This document shows positions 10,414-18,921 of a stretch of DNA of 64,000 bases, one piece after another. The stretch lies in assembly GCF_009728935.1 (NCBI RefSeq), contig NZ_CP034235.1, forward strand, positions 1,024,501-1,088,500. Direction: 5' to 3'. The stretch comes from Paenibacillus psychroresistens (GTDB lineage Bacteria > Bacillota > Bacilli > Paenibacillales > NBRC-103111). A model generated the notes under the pieces. It had not been told where the DNA came from and searched no databases. It worked only from the letters and a program-made list of their open reading frames with translations. The stretch's first letter is position 1; each line of letters opens with the position of its first letter. The translations under genes were made by a program, and so were the position numbers.

Positions 10414-10427
10414 TGAAAGAGCTTACA
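10414..10427 (+). promoter_or_regulatory. CcpA cre-like site downstream of promoter copy 1
   Basis: TGAAAGAGCTTACA matches the cre consensus TGAAARCGYTTWCA except for one base in the central CG. It starts 14 bases after the -10 box, a position where bound CcpA would block transcription. The match is visible; binding is inferred. Confidence 0.5.
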
Positions 10428-10490
10428 TTCTAAAGGTTTACAATCTTTTTTTCTTAGTAAAAGGCAAGAGAAAATACCTAAAAAATATTA

Positions 10491-10519
10491 TTGACGACAA
10501 TAATTTAATATTGTATACT
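10491..10519 (+). promoter_or_regulatory. Promoter with spacer-embedded inverted repeat (copy 2)
   Basis: TTGACG (10491-10496), a 17-base spacer and TATACT (10514-10519) form a near-ideal sigma-A promoter. The inverted repeat is perfect: ACAAT-N8-ATTGT. It lies about 210 bases before the importer lipoprotein gene and gives that operon a second start in tandem with copy 1. Confidence 0.78.
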
Positions 10520-10597
10520 AATTTTAAATTGGGTCGTCGTGAATTTAAAACGGTTATAATGAAAGCTTTTTGAATAATTTTTTTAAGATATCTAACT

Positions 10598-10611
10598 TGA
10601 AAAGGCTTACA
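10598..10611 (+). promoter_or_regulatory. CcpA cre-like site downstream of promoter copy 2
   Basis: TGAAAAGGCTTACA differs from the cre consensus at one central base. Together with the site at 10414 it suggests that each tandem promoter has its own catabolite-repression site. Confidence 0.48.
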
Positions 10612-10726
10612 AATCAAAAGAATCAAATTGAATAATTTAGATTGTAAATTATTCACCCCAAGTAGTTAATTCCAATAACATTCATGTTATTGTTATTATA
10701 AAAAAATATCAGGAGGGTTTTAAAAG

Positions 10727-12178
10727 ATGAAAAAAAGCAGTCTTATCATTTCTTTAATGTTGGTTTTCGCATTGATTTTCGTATCTGCATGCAGCAAAAG
10801 CACGCCGACTGACACAGCCGAACCAACAGCGGCAGCGACTGCTGCAGCATCAGTAGCTCCCGCAGCAACAGATGCACCAGCAGCAACAGATGCTCCGGCT
10901 GCAACAGAAGCACCAGCAAAAGATGTTACAATTACTTATGGTACTATTATCGGTGATCCAACAAAAGACATGATGGGCATTGTTGCAGCAGAATTCATGA
11001 AGCAGCATCCGAACGTTCATATTGAAACTCAAGTATTTGATGCTGCAACTCTTACCGAGAAGCTGGGCATTATGGCTAAATCCAATACGCTTCCAGATAT
11101 GTTCTGGTGGAATGCTAAGCAAATCGTGGATTCATTCACACAAACTCAATCCATTGCAGACCTTTCATCGTATTATGATGACGCATTCAAAGCATCGTTA
11201 TCACCTGCAGCATTAGTGAATCTTCAAACTGCAGATGGTAAAATTGTTGGCTTCCCAGCGGAAATGCAAGTTCAAGCTTGGCTGCATAACAAAGCCTTGT
11301 TCGATAAGTACAGCGTAAAGATTCCAACAACTTTTGATGAGCTTAAAGCTGCAGTAACGGTTTTTAAGAAAAATGGAGTTGTAACAATTGCTGAAGGAAC
11401 TAAAGATGGCTGGCCAACTTGGGGCTTTGAGGATTGGTTAACTAAATGGGGAATTCATGAGCATAAAAAAGCCCTTTTCGAAGATGGTACTATGAAATTC
11501 TCAGAATCACCTGTTATAGGAGCTTATAATGCCATTGGAGAAATTGCTGCTCTAGGAGCTTTCCCTGAACACAACAGCACAATGAGCTTTGAACAATCCG
11601 TTGCCTTATTCACATCAGGCAAAGCTGCAATGATCTCCATTCCTTCTGACCAGCTTGGTAAAGTTGTAGGAACGCCAGTAGAAAAAGACACTGAATATAC
11701 TTGGGGTATCACATTCCCTGATTCAAAATCGGATCAGAAGAGAGTACCAGGTGGTGTTACGAATGGTTATGCAGTCTCTGCTAATGCAGCAAAAGACAAA
11801 GATAAAATCGATGCAATTGTAGCACTTAATAAATTTCGCTTTACAGAAGATGGCTTCAAGCTTTCCCTTAAAGCAGGAGCTAACCTGCCTAGCACAGTAA
11901 ATGCTGATCTTACAGCATTCGGTAAGATTGTTGCGGATCAGGCTAAATTAATTGCAGATAAAGATGCACATATTGATTTAACTTCTGATTATTCCTTCTA
12001 CTTGACTTGGGATGCTAACTGGGAATCTTACGGAAGTAAGTTCGGTGTTCCTAAAGGTGCTTTAATTAATGCTTTAATCGATGGAAGCAAGAAAACAAAG
12101 GATGTTCCTGCTGAAATGAAGAAGCTTGATAAAATTGTAGAAACAGTTACGAAGGATTGGAAAGCGCATAAAAAGTAA
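10727..12178 (+). CDS. ABC sugar importer, substrate-binding lipoprotein
   Basis: The 483-residue family 1 extracellular solute-binding protein has AGGAGGG before its ATG. A lipoprotein signal ends in the lipobox VSAC (Cys22). An Ala/Pro/Thr-rich tether follows, built on the repeated unit AATDAP. The rest is a two-lobed sugar-binding fold (FWWNAKQIVDSF, GKAAMISIPSDQ). It delivers an oligosaccharide to the two permeases encoded downstream. Two tandem promoters with a shared operator lie upstream, and a stem-loop separates it from the first permease, as expected for a binding protein made in excess. Confidence 0.9.
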   Translation: MKKSSLIISLMLVFALIFVSACSKSTPTDTAEPTAAATAAASVAPAATDAPAATDAPAATEAPAKDVTITYGTIIGDPTKDMMGIVAAEFMKQHPNVHIETQVFDAATLTEKLGIMAKSNTLPDMFWWNAKQIVDSFTQTQSIADLSSYYDDAFKASLSPAALVNLQTADGKIVGFPAEMQVQAWLHNKALFDKYSVKIPTTFDELKAAVTVFKKNGVVTIAEGTKDGWPTWGFEDWLTKWGIHEHKKALFEDGTMKFSESPVIGAYNAIGEIAALGAFPEHNSTMSFEQSVALFTSGKAAMISIPSDQLGKVVGTPVEKDTEYTWGITFPDSKSDQKRVPGGVTNGYAVSANAAKDKDKIDAIVALNKFRFTEDGFKLSLKAGANLPSTVNADLTAFGKIVADQAKLIADKDAHIDLTSDYSFYLTWDANWESYGSKFGVPKGALINALIDGSKKTKDVPAEMKKLDKIVETVTKDWKAHKK

Positions 12179-12202
12179 GAGCTGAAACTACATGGTAGTA
12201 GC

Positions 12203-12246
12203 GCCCTGTCTGGCACAATATCTATATATTGTCGCTGGTGCAGGGC
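12203..12246 (+). other. Stem-loop between binding-protein and permease genes
   Basis: GCCCTG pairs with CAGGGC, and an inner ACAATAT/ATATTGT stem extends the structure. No T run follows. Comparable hairpins sit at the same place in the other two importer operons (24978 and 54384), so it probably raises the binding protein:permease ratio by protecting or trimming the upstream mRNA. Confidence 0.6.
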
Positions 12247-12274
12247 ATACTATTTGCGGAACGGGGGGATCAAC

Positions 12275-13150
12275 TTGTATTTATTCAGTAAGAAATGGAT
12301 AAAAGGGGTATTTATTCTCCCTGTGTTTATTATATTTTTTTTCTATACGCTCTATCCACTTGTAGATACGTTTATAACCAGCTTTAAAAGCAAAACTTTT
12401 TATGAAGACAATGGATTTATTGGTTTAACTAACTGGAGCAATGTGCTCCATGATGAAATCTTTCGCAAATTGCTGCAGAATACGGTCATCGTCGTAGTCG
12501 GAGAGCTGCTGCTTATGCTGCCGCTAGGGATGTTATTGGGCTTTCTGCTTAATGCTCGCTTTAAAGGCAACACATTTGTTAAGTTAGCTACTTTTATTCC
12601 TTATCTGCTTTCGGGTGTAATGATTGCCATCATTTGGATGTTTCTGCTTGATCCAGGAATTGGGGTTATCAATGCAGGTTTGAATAAAATCGGATTGCAT
12701 AGCTGGGCTCTAGATTGGATCGGTGGTGTGCATCTGACCCCTTACTCTGTTGTCGTTGTAGATACATGGAAGTCGATTGGATTTTACGGTTTGCTATTTT
12801 TTACGGGGATGAAAATGCTGCCAAAGGATGCGTTTGAAGCAGCGATTATTGATGGAGCTACCCGATTCCAGAAAACGATTTATATCACGATTCCTCTATT
12901 GAAGGAAACAATCAAGATTTGTGCGGTTATGGTAATAATCGGCGCGTTTAACTCGTTTCAAACGGTACTCATTTTAACCAATGGCGGACCCAATAACCAA
13001 TCTGAGCTGCTGACCTCTTATTTATACAAGATTAATTTCGGTCAGTTTGATTTTGGCAAAGGTGCCGTGTTATCGACTATTCTTTTTATATTCGTTATGC
13101 TTTTTTCAGTCTTAATATTAGCATTTTCAAGAAAACGTGTGGGGGACTAG
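12275..13150 (+). CDS. ABC sugar importer permease (MalF type)
   Basis: The 291-residue inner component has about six membrane segments and the permease EAA loop EAAIIDGATRFQKTI, which docks the ATPase. The TTG at 12275 is preferred to the TTG at 12254 because GGGGGG ends 7 bases before it and the protein then opens MYLFSKKWIKG. It abuts the next permease without a gap. No ATP-binding subunit is encoded nearby, so a shared MsmX-type ATPase elsewhere is likely. Confidence 0.88.
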   Translation: MYLFSKKWIKGVFILPVFIIFFFYTLYPLVDTFITSFKSKTFYEDNGFIGLTNWSNVLHDEIFRKLLQNTVIVVVGELLLMLPLGMLLGFLLNARFKGNTFVKLATFIPYLLSGVMIAIIWMFLLDPGIGVINAGLNKIGLHSWALDWIGGVHLTPYSVVVVDTWKSIGFYGLLFFTGMKMLPKDAFEAAIIDGATRFQKTIYITIPLLKETIKICAVMVIIGAFNSFQTVLILTNGGPNNQSELLTSYLYKINFGQFDFGKGAVLSTILFIFVMLFSVLILAFSRKRVGD

Positions 13151-14008
13151 GTGAATATTATGAAAAAAAATCATATACCCCTTATTATAATCGGCATTAT
13201 TGTATCCTTGATCATGATCCTGCCTTTTCTCTGGGGCGTTGTTTTCTCATTTAAAAATAATAATGAGATCTTTAATAGTCCATTGGGTTGGCCAGAAAAG
13301 TTTGACTTCTCCTTATACCTGGATACGTTTAAAAAGGCACATATCGCCACTCTTTTCATGAACAGTCTGATACTGGCAATCGTAACCTCTGTCATTGAGA
13401 TTGGACTATTGTTTTTTAGTTCATTTGCCATAGCTCGTTTATATCATAAATCCCATAGGGTAACGGATTTGATCTACTACTTATTCTTATCGGCAAGTGC
13501 AATACCTGTACTCACTTTGTTGATGCCCTATTATTTCCTAGCCCTATCATTAGGCAAGGTAACAGGAGGTATCCTTGGCGTAGACAGTATATGGGGACTT
13601 ATGCTTCCTTATATAGCGGGAGGAATTCCGTTTATGACGCTGATGCTGGTAGGCGGTATGCGAGGTATTCCACTAGAAATGGAAGAGGCAGGTATTATAG
13701 ATGGCAGCGGCTTAATGCGTTTGATCTTTAGTGTTGAAATTCCTCTCCTTTCTCCAGTGCTTGTCACAATGTTTATTTTTAGTTTTCTGGGGGTATGGAA
13801 TGAGTTTCCAATTGCTTCTATTCAGCTTCATGATAAAGCTCATTATACACTTCCCTTGGCGATGGCCTTCTTTAAGGACGAATTCTCGTCCGATTACGGA
13901 GCTATGCTGCGTGGTGTTGTCATTATCTTGCTGCCTCAGGTTGTATTCTTCTTGATTATGCAGAGACGGATTATGGATGGAATGGTAACTTCCGGACTAA
14001 AAGGATAG
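13151..14008 (+). CDS. ABC sugar importer permease (MalG type)
   Basis: The 285-residue partner permease begins with GTG immediately after the preceding stop, with GGGGGA just upstream. It has about six membrane segments and a slightly altered EAA loop, EEAGIIDGSGLMRLIF, near the C-terminal third. It ends with the typical MDGMVTSGLKG tail of MalG-like permeases. With the preceding permease it forms the transmembrane channel of the first importer. Confidence 0.88.
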   Translation: MNIMKKNHIPLIIIGIIVSLIMILPFLWGVVFSFKNNNEIFNSPLGWPEKFDFSLYLDTFKKAHIATLFMNSLILAIVTSVIEIGLLFFSSFAIARLYHKSHRVTDLIYYLFLSASAIPVLTLLMPYYFLALSLGKVTGGILGVDSIWGLMLPYIAGGIPFMTLMLVGGMRGIPLEMEEAGIIDGSGLMRLIFSVEIPLLSPVLVTMFIFSFLGVWNEFPIASIQLHDKAHYTLPLAMAFFKDEFSSDYGAMLRGVVIILLPQVVFFLIMQRRIMDGMVTSGLKG

Positions 14009-14055
14009 ATTCATAAAAATAGTTATCATAGATTTCGCGGAAGGGATTGAGCAAC

Positions 14056-14850
14056 TTGGAATTCAACAATAAAGTAGTGCTTGTTACAGGCTCGGGAAAT
14101 GGGATTGGACGTTCCATTGCTATGGCTTTTGCCCGCGATGGGGCGTCTGTAATTGTGGCGGATATTGATGGGGCGGCTGCGACTCAAACCAAACAGGATA
14201 TTGAGCAATTAGGTGGCATTGCTGTATCGTTTCAAGCAGACGTTTCTAAAAAGATAGAGGTAGAGCAGCTATTTTCATATATTATCGAGAAATTTGGCAC
14301 TTTAGATATTTTGGTTAATAATGTTGGAACCAACGTTCGTAAACCTATTGTTCATTTTACAGAGGAAGAATGGGATTTCGTATTTGATACGAATATTAAA
14401 TCGATGTTTCTCTGTGCGAAAGAAGCAGGTAAAATCATGTTAAAACGACAATCAGGAGTTGTAGTGAATATCTCCTCTATTCATGGTCTAGGCGGTATAT
14501 CACGAAGATTGCCCTATGCAACCTCGAAAGCAGCCGTTGATAGCTTCACAAAAACAATAGCCTGCGAGTGGGCGCTTGATGGTGTGCGTGTCAATACAAT
14601 TGCACCAGGCTACATTCTGACTGAGGGATTGCGAATGGCATTTGATCAGGGCATTCTAAATGAAGAGGATATGATTCGCAGAACACCTCAAGCTCAATTA
14701 GGTACACCTGATAACATTGCAGATGCCGTGCTTTTCTTATCATCAAGTAAGGCATCCTTTATTACCGGAGCCGTGCTTTATGTGGATGGCGGATATGCAG
14801 CTTATCATGGTCCAGAAGTGGTTCCTTCCTTTCATCATAATATGGAATAA
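14056..14850 (+). CDS. SDR-family NAD(P)-dependent oxidoreductase, copy A
   Basis: This classical short-chain dehydrogenase has the cofactor motif TGSGNGIG, NNVG, the catalytic Ser in NISS and YATSK. Such enzymes oxidise a hydroxyl of a sugar or polyol. The first start, TTG at 14047, lies almost on the ribosome site GGAAGGG; the TTG at 14056 is 10 bases from it and matches the start of the close paralogue at 30926 (LEF/MEF). The two proteins are nearly identical across the active-site half and share the tail PSFHHN. The gene follows the first importer and precedes the cytoplasmic GH2 gene, so it probably oxidises the imported sugar. Confidence 0.85.
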   Translation: MEFNNKVVLVTGSGNGIGRSIAMAFARDGASVIVADIDGAAATQTKQDIEQLGGIAVSFQADVSKKIEVEQLFSYIIEKFGTLDILVNNVGTNVRKPIVHFTEEEWDFVFDTNIKSMFLCAKEAGKIMLKRQSGVVVNISSIHGLGGISRRLPYATSKAAVDSFTKTIACEWALDGVRVNTIAPGYILTEGLRMAFDQGILNEEDMIRRTPQAQLGTPDNIADAVLFLSSSKASFITGAVLYVDGGYAAYHGPEVVPSFHHNME

Positions 14851-14876
14851 GCTTTTAATAATATTAATTTTACTTT

Positions 14877-14905
14877 GAAGATGCCCATTAAAAAGGGTGT
14901 CTTTC
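14877..14905 (+). terminator. Weak intrinsic terminator or attenuator before the GH2 gene
   Basis: GAAGATGCCC pairs with GGGTGTCTTTC (G-U pairs allowed) and a T-rich stretch follows. It probably reduces read-through into the glycosidase gene rather than ending the operon completely. Confidence 0.45.
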
Positions 14906-14944
14906 TATTTCTATACACTTTTTTATAATAGGAGCGGTAAACCT

Positions 14945-17900
14945 ATGAGCGAAATGATAAGAATATTGAACGGTCCATGGATGCTTCTAACAGATCCTGA
15001 TAATCGAGGACTTGAGGAGCGCTGGTGTGAAGGTGACAGGGACGGCAAGGCACTTGCTGCACCGGTGCCTGGTCTTATTCACGAGGTTTACCCAGGTTAT
15101 CATGGCATAGTGTGGTATTGGCATTGCTTTCACTCAGATATGATTGTTGAAAATGGTGAACGATTATTTGTTAAATTTGGAGCAGCCGACTACATGGTAC
15201 AGGTTTGGTTGAATGGTCAATTACTAGGCGGGCATGAAGGCGGAGAAACGCCATTCCAACTGGATGTAACCAACTCCATTCGCTTAAATGAAGCTAATTT
15301 AATGGCTGTAAGACTGTTAAATCCAACTACAGAATCGATAGATGGAATTAGCCTCAAGCAAACCCCGCATAGACATAAAAGCAATGAACTTCTACCTGGT
15401 TTAGTACATAATTATGCTGGCATTTATTATCCTGTTGAGCTAATAAAAACATCAGTTGCTTGGATTTCGGATGTATTTGCCAATCCGTTAACAGCTGCAG
15501 ATCAAATAAAGCTGGCAATATCCGTGAATAATTATTATTCATCTGAGCTGAAGGGTCGTTTAACGGTCTATGTCCGCTCAGCAGATTCAGCTATTCCAGT
15601 CGTAAGCCAAGCAATAGATCTGGCCATTAAACCGCTGGAGCATTTGCACGAGCTGGTTATTCCCATCAGCCAGCCACGTTTATGGAGTCTGGATGACCCA
15701 CATCTATATAACATTGAAGTTTATCTAAAAACAACCATAAAAGATAATATTGTAAAAAGCAGCTTTCATACTCGTTGCGGATTTAGAGATTTTTGCGTTA
15801 AGAATGGTTACTTTCGTCTGAATAACAAAAGGATATTTCTTCGTGCTGCACATACGGGGAATCATTATCCGATTAGCTGGGTTGTGCCTCAGGATCAGGG
15901 GCTTCTGCGGAAGGATCTAGTTTATGCGAAAGCTTGCGGGTTCAATATGATTCGCTTTATATCTGGTGCGGCTCATCCTGTGCAGCTTGATTTCTGTGAC
16001 GAAATGGGGCTGCTGGTTTATGAGGAAACCAATGCAAGCTGGCATTATGCAGATTCCTACAAAGGGGATATAAGCGAGCATCTTGATGATTCGCCGGAGC
16101 TTCAACGACGTTATCGTCACTCTTATAATGAAATGATCAAACGTGACCGCAATCACCCTAGTGTTGTCATTTGGGGGCTATTGAATGAGACTTACGATGG
16201 CCCTGTTTTTTATTATGCAAAAAATTATTTGAAGGAATTGCGCAAGCTGGACGATTCACGGCTGGTACTGCTTAACAGTGGCAGGTTCGACGGCCAGCTA
16301 TCTATAGGCTCGGTAAGCAATCCGCGAAGTTATGATTGGGAGTATGAGTGGGGTGGAGAAGCCCCAGGCATGCCTAGGGCAGCTAAGGAATGGGGACAGG
16401 AAGTACCGGCATATGTTGAGCATGCAGGCGATATTCATGCTTATCCTGTACAACCGCAATCAAGTGAAGATGACCAATTTATTCGTACAGTTGGCAAAAA
16501 TACCAAGCCTGTTTTTTTATCTGAGTATGGGGTGGCTAGTCAAGCTGATGCGATTGGTTCAGTCCGCATGTATGAACAGCTGGGTGTGAGGAATGATCTT
16601 GCCGAGGTAGTCTTGTTCCGAGCCATTGCCGAGAGCTATCTCAAGGATATGGATAAATATCAGATGAATGATATCTATGCGTTCCCGGAGGATATGATCG
16701 TCGACAGCCAGCGATTTCAAGCTCGATTGCGTTTAAAGGGACTTGATCAAATCCGATCGAACCCGAAAATCTGTGGATATAACTTAACCGGCCTGCTGGA
16801 TCATGCCATATCAGGTGAAGGTTTGTGGGATTATTGGCGTGTTTGGAAGCCGGATACTCTTGATGCAATAAGCAACGGGTTTGCACCGCTGCGCTGGTGT
16901 CTTTTTAGCAGTCAAATGCATGGGTACTCAAGTAGCAAGCTAAGAGTTGAAGCGGTTTTAGCTAATGAGGATATCCTGAAGGCAGGCGGGTACCCTGTCG
17001 ATTTCAAAATCCGCGGACCTCAAGGTACTGTATGGGAGAAGAAGACTTGGCTTCATATTCCTGAACCTGATTATGGCGAGGAATGCTCTCTTGCTTCATA
17101 CGTTTTGGATGAGGAAATTATGTTAGAGGGCTGCGCAACTGGGGAATATGAAATGTCAGCCGTAATGCAACAAGGGGGAAAACCGGCAGGTGGCCGTTTA
17201 AAATTCTATATTACAAATCCTGAGACTCTCGTATCAAAAGGTGATTCTGTTACGCTTTGGGGAATAGATACTGCTATCACGAATTGGCTCCGTTCAACAG
17301 GGCTTCAATGTCGCGATTTTGAGTTGCCTGCATTGGAATGCAGAGAGGTTATTCTAATTGGGAAACCGAATGTAAGCTTCGATCAATGGGAAAAGCTGCT
17401 GGGTAGAATAGCACGAGGTGGAACAGCGATATTCTTAGAACCTTCTGTATTCCAACGAGAAGAGGACACGCTTGGATGGCTGCCGCTTGAGCGCAAAGGG
17501 AAATTAAATAACTTCTACGATAGCGTTTACCATAAGGATTGTGTAGCCAAAAATCATGAAATATTCGCTGGTCTGCAGGCTCAAGGTGTAATGGACTGGG
17601 ATTACTATGGACGCATCATCCCACATCATATGTTCGAGGTCGAGGAAGCACCGTCTGATACGGCAGCAGCTGCATTTGCCTTGGGTTATTTATGTACGGG
17701 CGGTTACGCATCAGGCTTGCTTTTTGGCGGGTACTCATTTGGAGAAGGACAGTTTTTTATTAATACTTTTCATATATTGGAGCAAGTAAATAGCCATCCA
17801 GCAGCGGATCGGCTGTTGCTTAATATTATCCAGTATGCGAGTAGGGATCTCAAGAAAACTATATCGGAAGATTCAGAAGAAACATCGATGCTAATCCATA

Positions 17901-17995
17901 GAGTCTTGCACAACGGGAAAGCAACATCAGCAAATTCGGGGGATTCCAAGGACGAGCTGCTCCTAGAGAGTTTTACTGCAAAAAAGCATTTATAA
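14945..17995 (+). CDS. Cytoplasmic GH2 beta-glycosidase
   Basis: The 1016-residue protein lacks a signal peptide. ATG 14945 is chosen because AGGAGCGG lies about 10 bases upstream; an earlier in-frame start lacks a ribosome site and encodes a non-homologous tail. It has GH2 sugar-binding, Ig-like and TIM-barrel domains. The acid/base is probably Glu415 (GLLNET) and the nucleophile Glu527 (FLSEYG). The C-terminal amidotransferase-like domain (GGTAIFLEPSVF, INTFHILEQ) matches the secreted GH2 encoded at 2741-7093. It probably splits, inside the cell, the same kind of linkage in imported oligosaccharides. A broken ROK kinase gene follows. Confidence 0.88.
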   Translation: MSEMIRILNGPWMLLTDPDNRGLEERWCEGDRDGKALAAPVPGLIHEVYPGYHGIVWYWHCFHSDMIVENGERLFVKFGAADYMVQVWLNGQLLGGHEGGETPFQLDVTNSIRLNEANLMAVRLLNPTTESIDGISLKQTPHRHKSNELLPGLVHNYAGIYYPVELIKTSVAWISDVFANPLTAADQIKLAISVNNYYSSELKGRLTVYVRSADSAIPVVSQAIDLAIKPLEHLHELVIPISQPRLWSLDDPHLYNIEVYLKTTIKDNIVKSSFHTRCGFRDFCVKNGYFRLNNKRIFLRAAHTGNHYPISWVVPQDQGLLRKDLVYAKACGFNMIRFISGAAHPVQLDFCDEMGLLVYEETNASWHYADSYKGDISEHLDDSPELQRRYRHSYNEMIKRDRNHPSVVIWGLLNETYDGPVFYYAKNYLKELRKLDDSRLVLLNSGRFDGQLSIGSVSNPRSYDWEYEWGGEAPGMPRAAKEWGQEVPAYVEHAGDIHAYPVQPQSSEDDQFIRTVGKNTKPVFLSEYGVASQADAIGSVRMYEQLGVRNDLAEVVLFRAIAESYLKDMDKYQMNDIYAFPEDMIVDSQRFQARLRLKGLDQIRSNPKICGYNLTGLLDHAISGEGLWDYWRVWKPDTLDAISNGFAPLRWCLFSSQMHGYSSSKLRVEAVLANEDILKAGGYPVDFKIRGPQGTVWEKKTWLHIPEPDYGEECSLASYVLDEEIMLEGCATGEYEMSAVMQQGGKPAGGRLKFYITNPETLVSKGDSVTLWGIDTAITNWLRSTGLQCRDFELPALECREVILIGKPNVSFDQWEKLLGRIARGGTAIFLEPSVFQREEDTLGWLPLERKGKLNNFYDSVYHKDCVAKNHEIFAGLQAQGVMDWDYYGRIIPHHMFEVEEAPSDTAAAAFALGYLCTGGYASGLLFGGYSFGEGQFFINTFHILEQVNSHPAADRLLLNIIQYASRDLKKTISEDSEETSMLIHRVLHNGKATSANSGDSKDELLLESFTAKKHL

Positions 17996-18008
17996 GGAGA
18001 GCCAACAT

Positions 18009-18238
18009 ATGGCAAACAAAATGCTGCAATTTGAGCAAAACAGCAAGCTTTACGTGGGAGTTGAGATTGGCGGCACGATCTAGGGGATAAGCTGCTAAAT
18101 CCCATTCGGCGTTGTGTGGAGGAACGGTTCTTCATTGCTGCAAAAGATCGCTATCAAATTGTTAAGTGTGCCTTCGGAGACCAAGCTGTTCTCGTCGGAG
18201 CCATCTTATATGCTGGGAATTTGGAAACAATAAAATAA
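18009..18238 (+). pseudogene. Remnant of a ROK-family sugar kinase
   Basis: An ATG with a good ribosome site (AAGGAG) starts a 24-codon frame containing KLYVGVEIGGTI, the phosphate-binding N-terminus of ROK kinases, and then stops. A second frame, shifted relative to the first, continues LGDKLLNPIRRCVEERFF and ends FGDQAVLVGAILYAGN, the C-terminal signature of the same family. The central part of a normal protein of about 300 residues is absent. A large internal deletion therefore removed the active-site core. The preserved ends show that the locus once encoded a hexose kinase. Confidence 0.8.
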
Positions 18239-18255
18239 AACTATGAGGTGTTGAA

Positions 18256-18921
18256 ATGAGTAGTAACAATGGATTGGGCAAGTATATTGATCATACCGTT
18301 TTGTATGCTTATACTCCTAGAAGTACAATCGAACAATTTTGTAAGGAAGCTGTTGAATATGGGTTTGCTGCAGTTTGCTTTAATCCTACCCACGTTAAAT
18401 TTGCCGCAGATTTATTAAAAGGTACTCCTGTCAAAGTATGTACGGTAATCGGATTTCCGCTAGGTGCAAGCACCTCCAACGTCAAAGCTTTTGAAACTAA
18501 GGATGCTATTGCGAACGGCGCTCAGGAAGTGGATATGGTAATCAATATAGGAGCGGTTAAAGATGGGGATTTTGAATTGGTAGAGCAAGATATCAGAGCT
18601 GTAGTCGATGCTGCTGCAGGTCAAGCGCTTGTCAAAGTAATCATTGAGACCTGCCTCCTAAGCGATGAAGAGAAGGTAAGGGTGTGTGAGCTAGGAAAAA
18701 GGGTTGGAGTGGATTTTGTGAAAACCTCATCTGGGTTTAGTACTGGTGGCACAACAAGTGAAGATGTGGCTTTAATGAAAGAAACAGTTGGACCTGCAAT
18801 AGGGGTTAAGGCATCTACGGGTGTCAGGACGGAGGAGCTTGTGCTGCAAATGGTGAAAGCAGGCGCTTCGCGAATTGGAACGGGATCAGGTATCCAAATA
18901 GTTAACGGTATTAAAAAATGA
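18256..18921 (+). CDS. deoC: Deoxyribose-phosphate aldolase (DeoC)
   Basis: The 221-residue class I aldolase normally splits 2-deoxyribose 5-phosphate into glyceraldehyde 3-phosphate and acetaldehyde in the cytoplasm. The Schiff-base lysine is Lys185 in [25 protein letters not shown] and [10 protein letters not shown] are also clear. The length is normal. Its stop overlaps the next start by four bases, so it is co-translated with a GH38 gene. Placement in a glycan operon suggests it may take a related sugar-derived substrate, but the sequence alone looks like ordinary DeoC. Confidence 0.92.
   Translation: MSSNNGLGKYIDHTVLYAYTPRSTIEQFCKEAVEYGFAAVCFNPTHVKFAADLLKGTPVKVCTVIGFPLGASTSNVKAFETKDAIANGAQEVDMVINIGAVKDGDFELVEQDIRAVVDAAAGQALVKVIIETCLLSDEEKVRVCELGKRVGVDFVKTSSGFSTGGTTSEDVALMKETVGPAIGVKASTGVRTEELVLQMVKAGASRIGTGSGIQIVNGIKK

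Noticed and set aside
10830..10920. Short tandem repeats as a CRISPR or minisatellite
   Set aside because: They encode the Ala/Pro/Thr-rich tether of the lipoprotein in frame and have no spacers.
14924..14929. TATAAT before the cytoplasmic GH2 gene as a promoter
   Set aside because: No -35 box lies at suitable distance and the start site would fall on the ribosome site.
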